Shown here: one piece after another, positions 23,881 to 33,887 of the stretch
Layout: every line of letters begins with the position of its first letter
How positions within the stretch are numbered: position 1 is the stretch's first letter
Notes under the pieces: model-generated
Databases searched by the model: none
Told to the model about the DNA's origin: nothing
Seen by the model: only the letters and a program-made list of their open reading frames with translations
Position numbers and translations under genes: made by a program
NCBI GenBank assembly: GCA_019915135.1
Contig: JAHLMK010000005.1
Coordinates: 992,001 to 1,056,000 of the forward strand
Length of the DNA: 64,000 nucleotides
From: Strobilurus pachycystidiatus
Taxonomy: Eukaryota; Basidiomycota; Agaricomycetes; Agaricales; Physalacriaceae
Reading direction: 5' to 3'

Positions 23881-24492
23881 TTTGGATTCAACAACTCGCA
23901 TACTTTCTTGTGGGGCGGGGCTTTGGCATCATCCTCGTAATCGTAGGTGGTCCTTTTTTGGAAAGCATGCGCTGTCACCGATGAAGGGCTGGAAGGCAAA
24001 AGAGCTGAGTTTTGCGAACTGCTTTGCTCATTACTGTCTGCAGGATGTTGGATTCGTAGTGCATCCGCTAGTTCACGCTCATCCTGGAAATTCTACTGTT
24101 CCTCGGGGTTGCTCTCCTCCCGTTCCACAACTGTTGGGTCGGGTTGGGATGCAGGTTGTACTTTGCATGCTACCCCCAAATGCGTGCCATGTGAAGAATT
24201 GCTCGCAATCTTCCAGGTGAGTTGTGACCTTGACATGACTGCCCTCTGCAGCTGCGCCGGGCGGATACACATCAATATGCGCCATCTTGACATGTAGGTC
24301 TTTCCCTTGTTTTTCTACACTAGCACTACCTTCGGGCGTCAGGTTATCTGCTCCAGCCTGCGACGCGTCGAGAGTCTCATCATGGGGGGGAAGGCGGTCT
24401 TGGCTGTTCGACACAAATCTCTTCCATTGCTCGAGATTGAGGCCTTCCTCATTTCCCACTTCACCTTCAACAGCACCGCCCTTAGGCGTCAT

Positions 24493-25050
24493 CCAATAAT
24501 TCAATTATTTAGCAAATTTATGTTTAGTAAGTATTTTAAAAAAGGCAAATTAGACATTCATTGACAGTATTTTTTCATTGATCTATCACCTTTAATTGTG
24601 ACATTTTTTCATATGATTTGACCCTTTCACAGTGCCTTTCGTTCCAGCAATATAAATCCAGCCATGCAGCAAATTTTATTTTTTAGATCATCTGATAGAT
24701 ATTTTGCAATTTGGGGATTTGAAGCATACATACATGATGTGGTAAATTGATGGCCTAAAATGTCATGTTGGCTCAGTGGCCGGGCCTGAGAAATATGTTT
24801 CCAAAGTTGAAAGGTTGTGTGTTCAATTCTTGCTGGGCCATTTTTTATCATCTTGCCCCCGGCGCCCGTTGTCTTGTCTCTACACGAGTAAATTTTTGAA
24901 CAGCACATAGTTGTGTCTCTGCCATTGCCAACAGTCTCAGGGTTGTGAACCACCCCTCATAAATACAGGTATTCTGTCATTGGATTGCTTATTTGTTTTT
25001 TTTGTATTACTGATTGAACAGTCAGATTTGCTAAATAATGTGGTTATTGG
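24493..25050. mobile_element. Candidate small TIR element with tRNA-like segment (558 bp)
   Basis: The ends CCAATAATTCAATTATTTAG and, reversed, CCAATAACCACATTATTTAG are diverged inverted repeats of about 28 bases reaching into GCAAAT. The stretch is AT-rich compared with its GC-rich flanks and breaks the acidic gene relic. I could not find a convincing target duplication. Confidence 0.5.
24762..24840 (+). other. tRNA-like / SINE-head-like segment with A and B boxes
   Basis: TTGGCTCAGTGG at 24,768 fits an RNA polymerase III A box and GTGTTCAATTC at 24,820 a B box at tRNA-like spacing, ending in GCTGGGCCA. The acceptor stem does not pair, so it is not a working tRNA; a SINE head or tRNA relic is more likely. 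Confidence 0.35.
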
Positions 25051-25572
25051 CTGTGGGCGTCAGGTCATCCGCTTCGGACGGTGATGCTTGAAAAATCTCA
25101 TCACGGGGAGATTGACATTTTTAACTGTCCGGGACGGATCTCTTGTGCTGCTCGAAATCAAGGTTTTGCTCCTTCCACCCCTCACCTTGAACAGCAGCGC
25201 CCTTGGCCATTCGCACACAATCTTGGAGATTGGAATGATCTTCCGCATATGTTGAGTCCTTCGCGTCACTCCCGTCCTTGGGTTTGCTGTCGTTTGCTGA
25301 ATTGGACTCGTCACTGCCGTTTTTGGGTGTGCTGGTACTGTTTGGATCGGGTTCGGCGCGGCACGGTAACTGTTCCGCTCCAGCCTTGCCCTCAGACTCA
25401 ATGCTGTCAAGATCATCACTGCCATCTTTAGGTGCACTGGTATTTTTTTGGATTGGATGCGGCGCGGCGCGCAGAATGTTCTTCTTCCTCCTTCATGTCA
25501 ACATCTGACCCGTCCCCTTGGTTATCCGCATCAGCACCGCCCTCGGCTGAGGTATCATGCGTTACTGACTGG

Positions 25573-26757
25573 CCAATGCTTAAAGGTTCACACCAATGAA
25601 GTTAGACTAAAACGGGCCCAAGGGCCTATAAATTACGCGGATCGTGACTGGCTATGTACTACATCGAACTAATACAGGTACATACAAGAAACTAGATACA
25701 GTTACAGGGAGTGGAGGGTGGGGAAGCAGAAACAAAGGCAGAGCAAGCTAAACTGAGCACAGAAGCGAAATTGAGCTTGTAGCCTATGAAGAGTGGACTG
25801 GGGACACACCTGTGCACAGAATCCCAAGTGCGACGCTATCAGGAAGCGTGGGAGCAGGCAGGGATTGGACACTGTGCACAAGATAAGGCATCAACTCGAA
25901 ATCAAGTTGGATAAGCATACCAGTGACAATGGACAGCAGTGAAAGATTGAGTTAGATCTAGCTGTAGCAGACAGCAGGGAGGGCTAGAGACTGTCCAAAG
26001 CGTACACTGGTGAAAGGAGCATCAGTTCCTGTGAGCAGAACTGGAGGGACACTGTGTGCAAACCTTGCAGAGCCAAAATGCGAAGATGAAGGCAGGAAGC
26101 AAGCTGCAACACAGTGGGGATCAAACTCAAAACTCTGGGGCGCCTTAGACCCAGCATCAGCTGACAGACAGCACTGGGCCTAGGCCAGATGATGACAGAT
26201 TGATCCTGGGAAAGTGCAAAGTTATTCCATGTCACATGGCTGAGATATGGGTAACTTAACACATGGCATCAGAAGTGATCTTCTGGAAATGATTGACAGA
26301 TGCTGTCATGATTGACAGCTCCTGTGATCGGAGATAGCATCCTTAAGTAGGGGAGATAGCCTTGAGGCTAGTAGGTCAAGAAAGGAAGTCAGTAGCATGA
26401 GGCTACATTTCCAAAAATGGAAATTACTCGCAAATGCATTTGAGTTCATTTGGAGAAAAGTTGATACCACACATGGGCATAATGGTGTGACATGTCCAAA
26501 CTCATAGGATGGGTCCGGGACATCATGAGGGACATGACGATGCAATCCGCAACATGGTAGCTATGACCGATGTCTTGTGATTTGTGATTTACTGCCAAAT
26601 GATTTTGAGCTCATTTGGGGAAAGTTAAGATACCACAATGAGAACACTGCTGCTCAGTGTCAGACTGTACTGAGTGAGCTCAGACAGTATGAGAGAGTGT
26701 GTGAGAGGTGCAGAGGCCTCTGAAAACGCTCCCTACCCTTGGAATCTGCTTTTACTT
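25573..26757 (-). mobile_element. Non-autonomous DIRS relative, copy 3 (1.19 kb, inverted)
   Basis: Reverse complement of copies 1 and 2 over the whole length: it begins CCAATGCTTAAAGG and ends GGAATCTGCTTTTACTT on the plus strand. It has the same inner junction and no genes. It inserted into the acidic gene relic region. Confidence 0.85.
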
Positions 26758-26779
26758 TGAAATGCGTTGGGAGTGTTGT

Positions 26780-27695
26780 CGGGCGGGTCAGTTGGATCAA
26801 CTAGAACAGGTTTGCAACTAATGCGGAAAATGATGCGAGACTGTTGTTGGCCTTCGGCAGCAGCAGTTGCCATTGAATCGGTCCTTTCTGACTGCCGGAC
26901 TGCGGGGCCGCTGGCTTGTATACCGCTGGCTTCAATGCAGTGGCTTAATTTGCCGCGGTTGGGGTGTCGGCATACTCTTCCTCATTGTCCGACACGAGGT
27001 GACCCATTTCTGCAAAATGTGTAGCAGTCCACATCTTGTCTCGATTGAATTCCTTTCAAGTAACAGTTCAGTGATAGGATGTTAAAAACGTTTTGCACCC
27101 TTTTCTCACAAAGCTCTTTGCGCAGATCATCTTCTCGCTTCCTGTGACTACCTACGTCGCTCACCATGATAACTTTCTCCTTTGCCTTGCTGTCCTGGAA
27201 TCCTAACGCCAGTGTCTTATCTTAAAGATTTGACAAGAGACTCGCCAGAATACGCCTGCAATGGGGCTGAAAGAGAAGAGCGTCGTTGGAGATATAACCT
27301 TTCATATCAGAGATGGTGGTGTGCTGAATGTCAAATGTTGGCAAGAAATGCTCTATCCACAGCTTGCCAAAGAACTCGAGTAACTTCTTGGGGAGCAACC
27401 ACTTTTTTTGTTGCTTCTGGTCAAAGTTATTGTACTCTTGACCCATGAGCACCATTGCGTGGAAGAGCTGGCAAACATAGGAGAAGACAATGTTTGTCAG
27501 AGTATCTCTCAAGTCTTCGTGATCAAGCAGCTTGCCGTCCGCCAGTTTGAGAACATATTCTTCTCGGTGTGTCGCAATGAGGCGACGCAGCATGTCAATG
27601 ACGACAGTAATCTTGGACAAAACAGTTTTGTATTGTGTGCGAGAGAGAAAGACGGTGGTGAAGACAAGAACCAACCTCAGGCGCATGATCTCCAT
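26780..27695 (-). pseudogene. Unrecognised minus-strand gene piece
   Basis: The best frame is 27,222-27,695 (157 codons), a Leu-rich helical protein with VLSKITVVIDMLRRLIATH and a basic QKQQKKW segment; a weaker frame follows at 26,982-27,167. It may be the upstream part of the acidic relic at 24-25.5 kb, interrupted by the inverted DIRS relative. I do not recognise it. Confidence 0.35.
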
Positions 27696-27782
27696 GAAAG
27701 AATTGTATTGGGCAAGATTTGGCTGAAGATGAACATCCCGGAATTCTGGTACATGTCAGTCACGGTACCCCGCCATATATAG

Positions 27783-28327
27783 AACGAGCATTTACTATCG
27801 GTGCTGAGCAACCAAAACATCAAGAACTATGCGTAGAGTGCCCACGTTTCTACATGTAAAGTGTTTGTGATGGACTTGTCTAAAATTGTGGTCAAGATCA
27901 GTCCGTGAAGGGCTTTGTGCATGCAAGCCCTATTGAGGAAATGCGTGCCATGCATTGCAGTATTTCAGATATTAAGGGCGAAGTGTGGTGTCATGGGTTT
28001 CATGACCCTGGCACATTAGAATGCAGGGCGGACAATGAAGGATAGGCACTTACAAAAAGTTGCCTGCTTGCATGAAAATGACATCGGTCTGTATCGCCTG
28101 ATCGCTTCGCTCAAAATCTTTCAGGGACCAATGACAAATGATCTTGAAGATTTGTGTCGTAGGGAAAGAGTAACTTTCAATCGCTCATGTCATGATGGAG
28201 CTCCGCCGCAGCCCAGGATCTTCCATTTCGGTCGTACTTTGGCGTCCTAATGTTGTTGCTACACGAACTAGCGCCACGACGGAAAATGCCGAAAGATATA
28301 TCAGGAAGTCGGGGGTTCAATCCCTTA
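27783..28327. other. Left flank of the giant element, no gene
   Basis: Decayed sequence with only short frames. It ends in CAATCCCTTA directly before the first base of the inverted repeat; TTA at 28,325-28,327 is one copy of the presumed target duplication. Confidence 0.5.
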
Positions 28328-28395
28328 CACCGGGGGCAGGGTCCAGGGCAGACACTAGTGTCTGCCTTAACGGCAGACACTCGAGCTTTCGCCAG
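28328..28395 (+). repeat. Left terminal inverted repeat of the giant element
   Basis: 68 bases, 67 identical to the right end in reverse. It contains the perfect 18-base palindrome GCAGACACTAGTGTCTGC (28,348-28,365) and a third half-site GGCAGACACT (28,372-28,381), then CGAGCTTTCGCCAG. A weaker match (T-run and TCTTTG) carries on to about 28,406. Confidence 0.95.
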
Positions 28396-28848
28396 CTTTT
28401 TTTCTTTGACTTCATGATCCTTTCAGTTCACCGTTGGCGGTCCGGCCCGCCAGTCTGCGACATTTCCGGCTCTCAGATTCCTTTGTTTTGTAGATAGCCG
28501 AGTCGAACCAGCTCGTGTGTATACTTCTCAAATAAAATACTATTAATGAAATTCTGTTTCTGTACATTGTGCATTATGTTTCGGCATAGTAGGGTCTCAA
28601 CTCGGCGCAGCCTCCGACGCGGCTAAATCAAATACCGTCGGCCCGATCCATCCATCCATATTAAGCACTCAACGCCGCTCTTCTCTAACTCTTCGATAGC
28701 ATGTGAATTTTCAGCTGTGGCGTCTCCTGCGCCAGAAATCCTTAGTCTCGTCAGCGCGTCACAGAGCCGTGACGCTGTTACTCGCCAGATCAAGCCGCGA
28801 GACCTTCCAGCCCAGCACCCACCAGCACCACCAACACTCAACCACGAC
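28396..28848. other. Subterminal region, no gene assigned
   Basis: Sequence between the left inverted repeat and the first gene. An in-frame extension of the next ORF upstream to ATG 28,717 exists, so part may be coding. Confidence 0.4.
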
Positions 28849-29351
28849 ATGGTCCGCCCCGCCATCGCCCCCAGCGGCATACGCCTTTATCGCCCGCGAG
28901 TCGGCCCGCGCATTTTTTCCATTCGTCGCGGCAGCGCGCTCACCCTCGCCGAACGCGCCCTCGGCGACGCTGTCGATCGTTACCACGGACGCTTCGGTCC
29001 CCAAGCGAGAATCTTCGCCCTCGCGTATGTTTTCAGTGTCTGCACATTTGTTTACTCACTCATACTAGGCCCACTAAATATCACGACCCCGAGCCGCCCC
29101 GCAGACTGCGCGGGCACCTCACCATCCGCGTTTTTAACCCGCAGTGCTGGTGCATCGGGGCAATCCATTGGTTCAGCCTTCGTGATTCCGACCCCTTCGT
29201 CCACGACGAATCGATCCCTGGCGCCGTCGCTCGCATGATAGCGCGCGAGTCGATTGTGCCGCCGTCCCAACGGCGCTTCAAGTACTGGTTCGACATTTCG
29301 GACCACATCCCGGTGGGTTCTTTCTCTCTTTCATTCTCTGTTTTCCATTGA
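28849..29351 (+). CDS. Small spliced cargo gene next to the left end, unrecognised
   Basis: Exon 1 from ATG 28,849 to 29,024, intron 29,025-29,068 (GTATGT...CTAG, 44 bp), exon 2 from 29,069. The joined frame is open through KYWFDISDHIP and runs to TGA at 29,349-29,351, giving about 152 residues; a further intron starting GTGGGT at 29,313 is possible, so the C-end is uncertain. An in-frame ATG at 28,717 could add 44 residues. The product is Arg/Pro-rich at the start, then a compact part with RVFNPQCWCIGAIHWFSLRD. Codon use is GC-rich as in the other cargo genes. No family recognised. Confidence 0.6.
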
Positions 29352-29448
29352 GCCCTCCCGAGGTTCAATTTTATCGCCCCGTTTAGACTACCATTCCCTT
29401 GCTTTGTATTAGTATTGTACCATCTTTTCTTGTAGTATATCATGAACC

Positions 29449-30817
29449 TCACCAAAGCCAACCTATAACCAGTTTTACTATCTTTTGTACTTCATATCTA
29501 GCCGTTATACCCTTGTACCTGTTAGCATTCATATGTATTAAACACTCAGCAATATACGCACCATTGATTGCCTTGCCCTTCATGAAATGCAGGAGCCCGT
29601 CTGCACGCTCTACGGTGCGCCATCCTTTTTCCCTGATTCCGAGTGGTCTCTGCTCCTGCCAAATCTCTGATGAGAAGCACAGGACAGCGCGCACGTACCG
29701 TTTGCCACCACGAGTGTTCCGAGTTATGATGGCATCGATGTCGTGGACGCTTGGATGGTCGTCGTTTCTATACACGACAATGAGGACCTGACGAAGCAGT
29801 CAGTTGAGCTTCAATCGAGATGGTGTAGGCAAACCTCGGATGCTGCGCGCTGGACAGACACATTTGTCGGTAATGGACGAATGCATCTGCTTGAGGATAT
29901 CCTTAATTGCGCCATCCAGGACTACTTACCCATAAGCAGTTCGAATCATCTCTGTCCCTTTGCGTAGCTTTCTTGTTGAATAGACATGTAACGTATGTGT
30001 TACAAAAGGTTAGTTTGCTACCTACGATTCCACTGTACGGTTTAGGCGAGCTTAAGGGAGGTCTGAGAGTGGTGACAAGGTTTCGCGTAGCCCGGCGAGA
30101 TTGACTAATTGCTCATTGTCTGTAATGTCTTGTTAGTTTGAGGGATCACCATTGAGGATGCAACTGACCGGCGTTAACCAATGCCTCCCTCACTCTGTTG
30201 AGGGCAATTCTGTCTGATGCTAGTTGGTATGTATATCAGACGGTTTGTCAACACGACCAACCTGCATCGGAGACTTGTTCGCCTTCGACTGGGAATGTCC
30301 GATCTGAAAAGGATGATGAGCATGAATCTGCGGTTTTCCTTTCGAAAGTAAACCTGTCTTGGAGACATCCTTGCCATTGCGTGAGGAGGCCAATCGTGCC
30401 GTTGCGTCTTTCTGATCGTCTAAAATGAGAGCGCCACATGAATTCAGTTCTCTAGCTATTGATACCTCGACTCACCTATGTGTTGTTGCGTTGTGACAAC
30501 CCTCTTCAGTGTTTTGAGATCGGCCTGTTTGTGGCCGCTGTCCTGCTCCACGCGAGTCCACCACTCAGTCAAGAGATGGGTCGAATTTCCGTTACGAAAA
30601 GATATCGTAGGCTCCCAACTGTGTACCATTGTGAGTGACGTCCAGAAGATCATCCGTGCGACTTGCGTATTGCTTGAGACCGAGTAGCCCAGCCATTTCA
30701 CCCGATATTGTACCGTTTTTCGGTGCCATCGAGCTTCGTCGATGCATTCTAGCAAGGGGCATTACAGGTTTCCAGAGCTAGAGCTACTCGCTACGTACCG
30801 ACAACGTACAATTTCAT
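29449..30817 (-). CDS. Chromodomain protein gene 1 (with a GC-AG intron)
   Basis: Exon 1 30,817-30,799, intron 30,749-30,798, exon 2 30,748-30,667, intron 30,619-30,666, exon 3 30,618-30,476, intron 30,420-30,475, exon 4 from 30,419 to about 30,262. Joined, the start reads MKLYVVECIDEARWH...YRVKWLGY...NTWEP, a standard chromodomain (binding of methylated histone tails). The 48-base intron before TWEP starts GCAAGT, a GC-AG intron; skipping it is the only join that gives NTWEP. A WWTRVEQDSGH helix and a basic tail follow. Further coding pieces at 29,449-29,990 (YRNDDHPSVHDIDAI, NTRGGKRYVRAVLCF) may be later exons or a separate gene. Nuclear role inferred. Confidence 0.65.
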
Positions 30818-30858
30818 GCTGTTGATATGCTGATCTCAGTCTGAAAACTGCTATTAGT

Positions 30859-31135
30859 GACCTGGACTCTCCCTGCATTTTTCTGCTACCGCGGCGCGTT
30901 TAAGGCTTCAAGACGCTGGGTTCGTAGATTCTTTTTATTGGCACAGCTAACCTACTGTACGTCGGACGGGATGGCGCTTACCTGTCTGATCCCGCTTGCT
31001 GCTGCTTAACTTCCTGGCGGTAGGAGGCAAGCGGGAAAAGATCACGTGTGAGCCGAACACATCAGTAAGTCGGCAGCGCAACGTTAAGTCTGGATTCTCG
31101 GATTTAACGTCCTCGGCGGGACTTAATGCGCTGCC
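30859..31135 (+). promoter_or_regulatory. Shared 5' module A between chromodomain gene 1 and family gene a
   Basis: Contains the box GACCTGGACTCTCCCTGC (30,859-30,876) extended to TTTTTCTGCT, and at 30,973-31,135 a block with GCGGGAAAAGATCACGTG and a hairpin-like GTTAAGTC...GGATTTAACGTCC. The same two parts occur in reverse upstream of the Spt5-like gene (46,608-46,885), and the second part upstream of chromodomain gene 2 (44,482-44,587). Conservation outside coding sequence points to promoter or binding-site function, or to an old small insertion shared by the three places. Confidence 0.6.
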
Positions 31136-31313
31136 GGACACCACGTGAAATTTTTCTCCTTGTCTTCGTTCCATCATCATGGTAGCCAGGTCGACTTTTG
31201 AACATCAATTCTTAACGCAAGTGCTCTAGTAGTAAAGCATAATAGTTAGCAAGCTCTAGTGTTCATTGTAAGCGCGACCACCGTTCCCAACATGACCCAA
31301 AACTGACAAATAA

Positions 31314-31331
31314 GCAGGGAGAGTCCAGGTC
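31314..31331 (+). promoter_or_regulatory. GCAGGGAGAGTCCAGGTC box upstream of family gene a
   Basis: An 18-base perfect match to the box found upstream of the Spt5-like gene (46,868-46,885, same orientation) and upstream of chromodomain gene 1 (30,859-30,876, reversed). Here it lies about 235 bases before the start of the gene at 31,566, near a TATAAAAG box at 31,485. Confidence 0.55.
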
Positions 31332-31565
31332 CGATGTTCTATCTTTCGCCTCCAAGGCCTTCCTGTGGCCTGTCTGTCGTGCTACGGCTTCTGTTGGAGG
31401 ACGGATCGACGATTTCATGGATATGTTGTCGAATGATACCGAGGCCACAGCGTGTTTGACGGTGATAGCGGAGACATACTCGATATAAAAGCGTGTCTTT
31501 CCATCTCTTTCATTATCCCTCTAACCAACTTACAACCACCATCTCAGTCATAACACTTTACACCA

Positions 31566-33479
31566 ATGTCGGACCTCTCGAACTCGCGATTCCCCCGCGC
31601 TACCGGCCGTCCAACTACCCCGTACATCCTTCGGAGGACCTCGTCCGTTGTGAGTCGCGACAATTCGCATTCCTTTCACCTGCACTCATCCATCACCACC
31701 CCAAGGCAGGCCCCAGGAATACCAGAGTACAGGCGGTGCGTACCAGCCTGGTCTCTTTCGGTGATCCTTTGACTGACGTCTCTCAGGCTAGTCCCATCCG
31801 TCGCTCCTCGGCGGTGGGTCCTTTCATCGCGTCACATTCGTTCTCTTCCCTCATCTTAATTCAGCCATCCATTGGCGTTCACGGCCTCAACCAAATCCGT
31901 GTATTCCTTCAACAACCAGCCTCCGTCGTGCGTCATATGTCGTTGGCCTTGTCTTTCATGCAGTCGCTGATCACGTCACTCAGCACGACGGTCCTCCCTC
32001 CTCAACCTCTACCTCCTCTCGAGCCAGCCCTCATGACTTTGTCATGGGAGAGCCTGACGAGGCGGTGCGGAAGCGTCAACATTCCCCAGAACACTCACCT
32101 GGGAGAGTGGCGAGACCGAAACTGTACCATATCCCCGAAGAAGAGGTAAGCAAGGATAGGGCATTCTTGCATTAATTGTTGCTCATACAATTCGTAGACA
32201 ATCCAAGGAACTGTGGATGAGAACATGAACACGGTAACTTCACATACCCGCGCCTTTCCTGGCAATAGCGTCTTATCATGTTCTTTCAGCCCGAGCCTGA
32301 AAGAGACAATCACGACCTACCTCTTGCCCAGTCTGGTAGCCTCCAGGAAGCTTCACTCAGCGCGCCCTCCAGGGACAGAACTCCGAGGCAGAGGGACCAG
32401 CGCGAGCCTGCAATCCAGGCAGACGCTGTCGGCTCTGAGGGAACGCCTGAGAACAATGAGGTAGCTACACTCTCATCTCTTTCATGGGTAGCTTATCGTG
32501 TTCCTCACAGGCCGTGCCTTCCGGTGGGCAAGCTATGTCCTACTCCTCGGTGGGCATCCAGACCAACTCTCACGGTCCTCCTCCTCCTGCTGAAGCAAGC
32601 ACCGATCCTCGCGATGACGACTCTCACGGTCCTCCTCCTCCTGCTGAAGCAAGCACCGATCCTCGCGATGACGACAATCGGCTTGACGTAGATGTCAGGG
32701 AAGCAGGCAACGACGACAATGGCCCTCCGGACCAAGACGCCGACGGTGCGAACGCCAAAGCACGTCGTCGTGCCTACGTATGTTGTCTTTGGTTCGTCAG
32801 ACGTTGTGCTAACTGTTCAAAGCTTCGCGAAGGCCGTGTCACCGCTGCCCAACATTGGGATTTCCCTCCGAAATTTATGCGCATGGTCGAGGACGATGAG
32901 ACGCACTCCGAAGACGAAGAAGTCCCTCAAGGATCGGGGACCTATCAAGCTTTATCGGTCCCTCATCGTAGCATGGTGGTCGAACGAGTTTATCACTGGC
33001 TTTCCCGCCAGGCTGAGCGTCTTTCGGGGATGCAGATGTACGTGCAATATGATGTGGATTACTTCTTGGCTCATCCAGATCCTAGCATCGATCCTGTTCG
33101 GCACTCTCACACCCACGTCGCCGATCCTCGTCCTTCTGGCAACAATGCCCTGCCGTGGGGCTGTCCCGTCGACTTCTTCGTTCCAAGCTTCTTCAACGAC
33201 CTTCCACCGTCAGTGCGATCTATTTACGCGCCATACCCGGCTGCATTCCCCCGGCCTGATCACCCGGACATCACCAATCCTGAAGACGTCGACGGCTTGT
33301 CCATGAAAGCCATCTTGGCCACGCTCAAACTCACAGACGACCAGTTCGAATCACGGTATAACCGGCAGTCGCTTTTGGCTTACAATCTGCCCTCACGCGG
33401 CGAGAGGATCAAATGGGCTACCAGAGGTTTTGGGAAACATCCTGACAACAGCATCACTGGGTCTGACCAGGACAAGTAG
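31566..33479 (+). CDS. Cargo family gene a (shares C-terminal module with b and c)
   Basis: ATG 31,566 opens a Ser/Pro/Arg-rich N-part with several short introns; firm joins are GAAGAAGAG/ACAATC, AACACG/CCCGAG, AATGAG/GCCGTG (intron 32,460-32,509) and GCCTAC/CTTCGC (intron 32,779-32,823), after which the frame is open to TAG at 33,479. The C-part has a DDETHSEDEEV acidic motif, then a VDFFVPSFFNDL segment and LKLTDDQFESRYNRQSLLAY, both matching equivalent places in the proteins encoded at 33,888-36,820 and 40,869-42,939. The helical middle domain of those two is not seen here. No known domain recognised. Confidence 0.6.
32567..32674 (+). repeat. Coding 54-bp tandem duplication
   Basis: Two virtually identical 54-base units encode SHGPPPPAEASTDPRDDD twice inside the disordered part of family gene a. 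Confidence 0.9.
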
Positions 33480-33887
33480 AAATCATGCCTGGTCGAGTTG
33501 TTTTGGTTGTGGACTTTTCCTATCTTTCTTCTCATACCATGTAGTTTTCCGCCCGCCTTACGCGATGACAAAGGCGTCGATGCTCAACTTGTCGGCGTTT
33601 ATCGGTAGTTTAGCTTACCGTTGTATTAGTATTGCGATCCGAGTATCGCGCCTAGATGTCTCCCTTATTCATTCGCATGGTTTCACGAAACGAAATAAGA
33701 CTTACGAAGTGCTCTCGTCCCTCGTGTAAGGTGAGTCACGAACCGATGATATCACACCCGAATATGACGGTTTCGTAGGGAGACAGTCGGATGAATGGGC
33801 CGCAGGGTGTTGACGCATGTGGATCCCTTTATGCGCTTGGCATCCGGGCACCTTTCTTTCATCTTCCTTCCCTTCCCCCCACCACCA

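Larger units (their letters stand above)
24079..25572 (-). pseudogene. Acidic, low-complexity gene relic, unrecognised
   Basis: Minus-strand frames at 25,060-25,560 and 24,079-24,504 are rich in Glu, Asp, Gly and Thr (for example DADNQGDGSDVDMKEEEEH near 25,500-25,560) and look like a disordered tail. A diverged internal duplication (around GGCGTCAGGTTATCTGC near 24,335 and GGCGTCAGGTCATCCGC near 25,057) lies on either side of the inserted element at 24,493-25,050. Shifted frames and stops make it a relic. No function assigned. Confidence 0.35.

Noticed and set aside
28261..28330. B-box-like GGGGGTTCAATCCC directly before the left end of the giant element, as if it had inserted at the 3' end of a tRNA gene
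   Set aside because: No A box or acceptor stem pairs upstream and the element's enzyme family is not tRNA-targeting; most likely chance.
29387..29791. Third exon for the small left-end gene running to 29,791
   Set aside because: It would be an implausible hydrophobic read-through and overlaps better minus-strand coding sequence; the stop at 29,351 is preferred.
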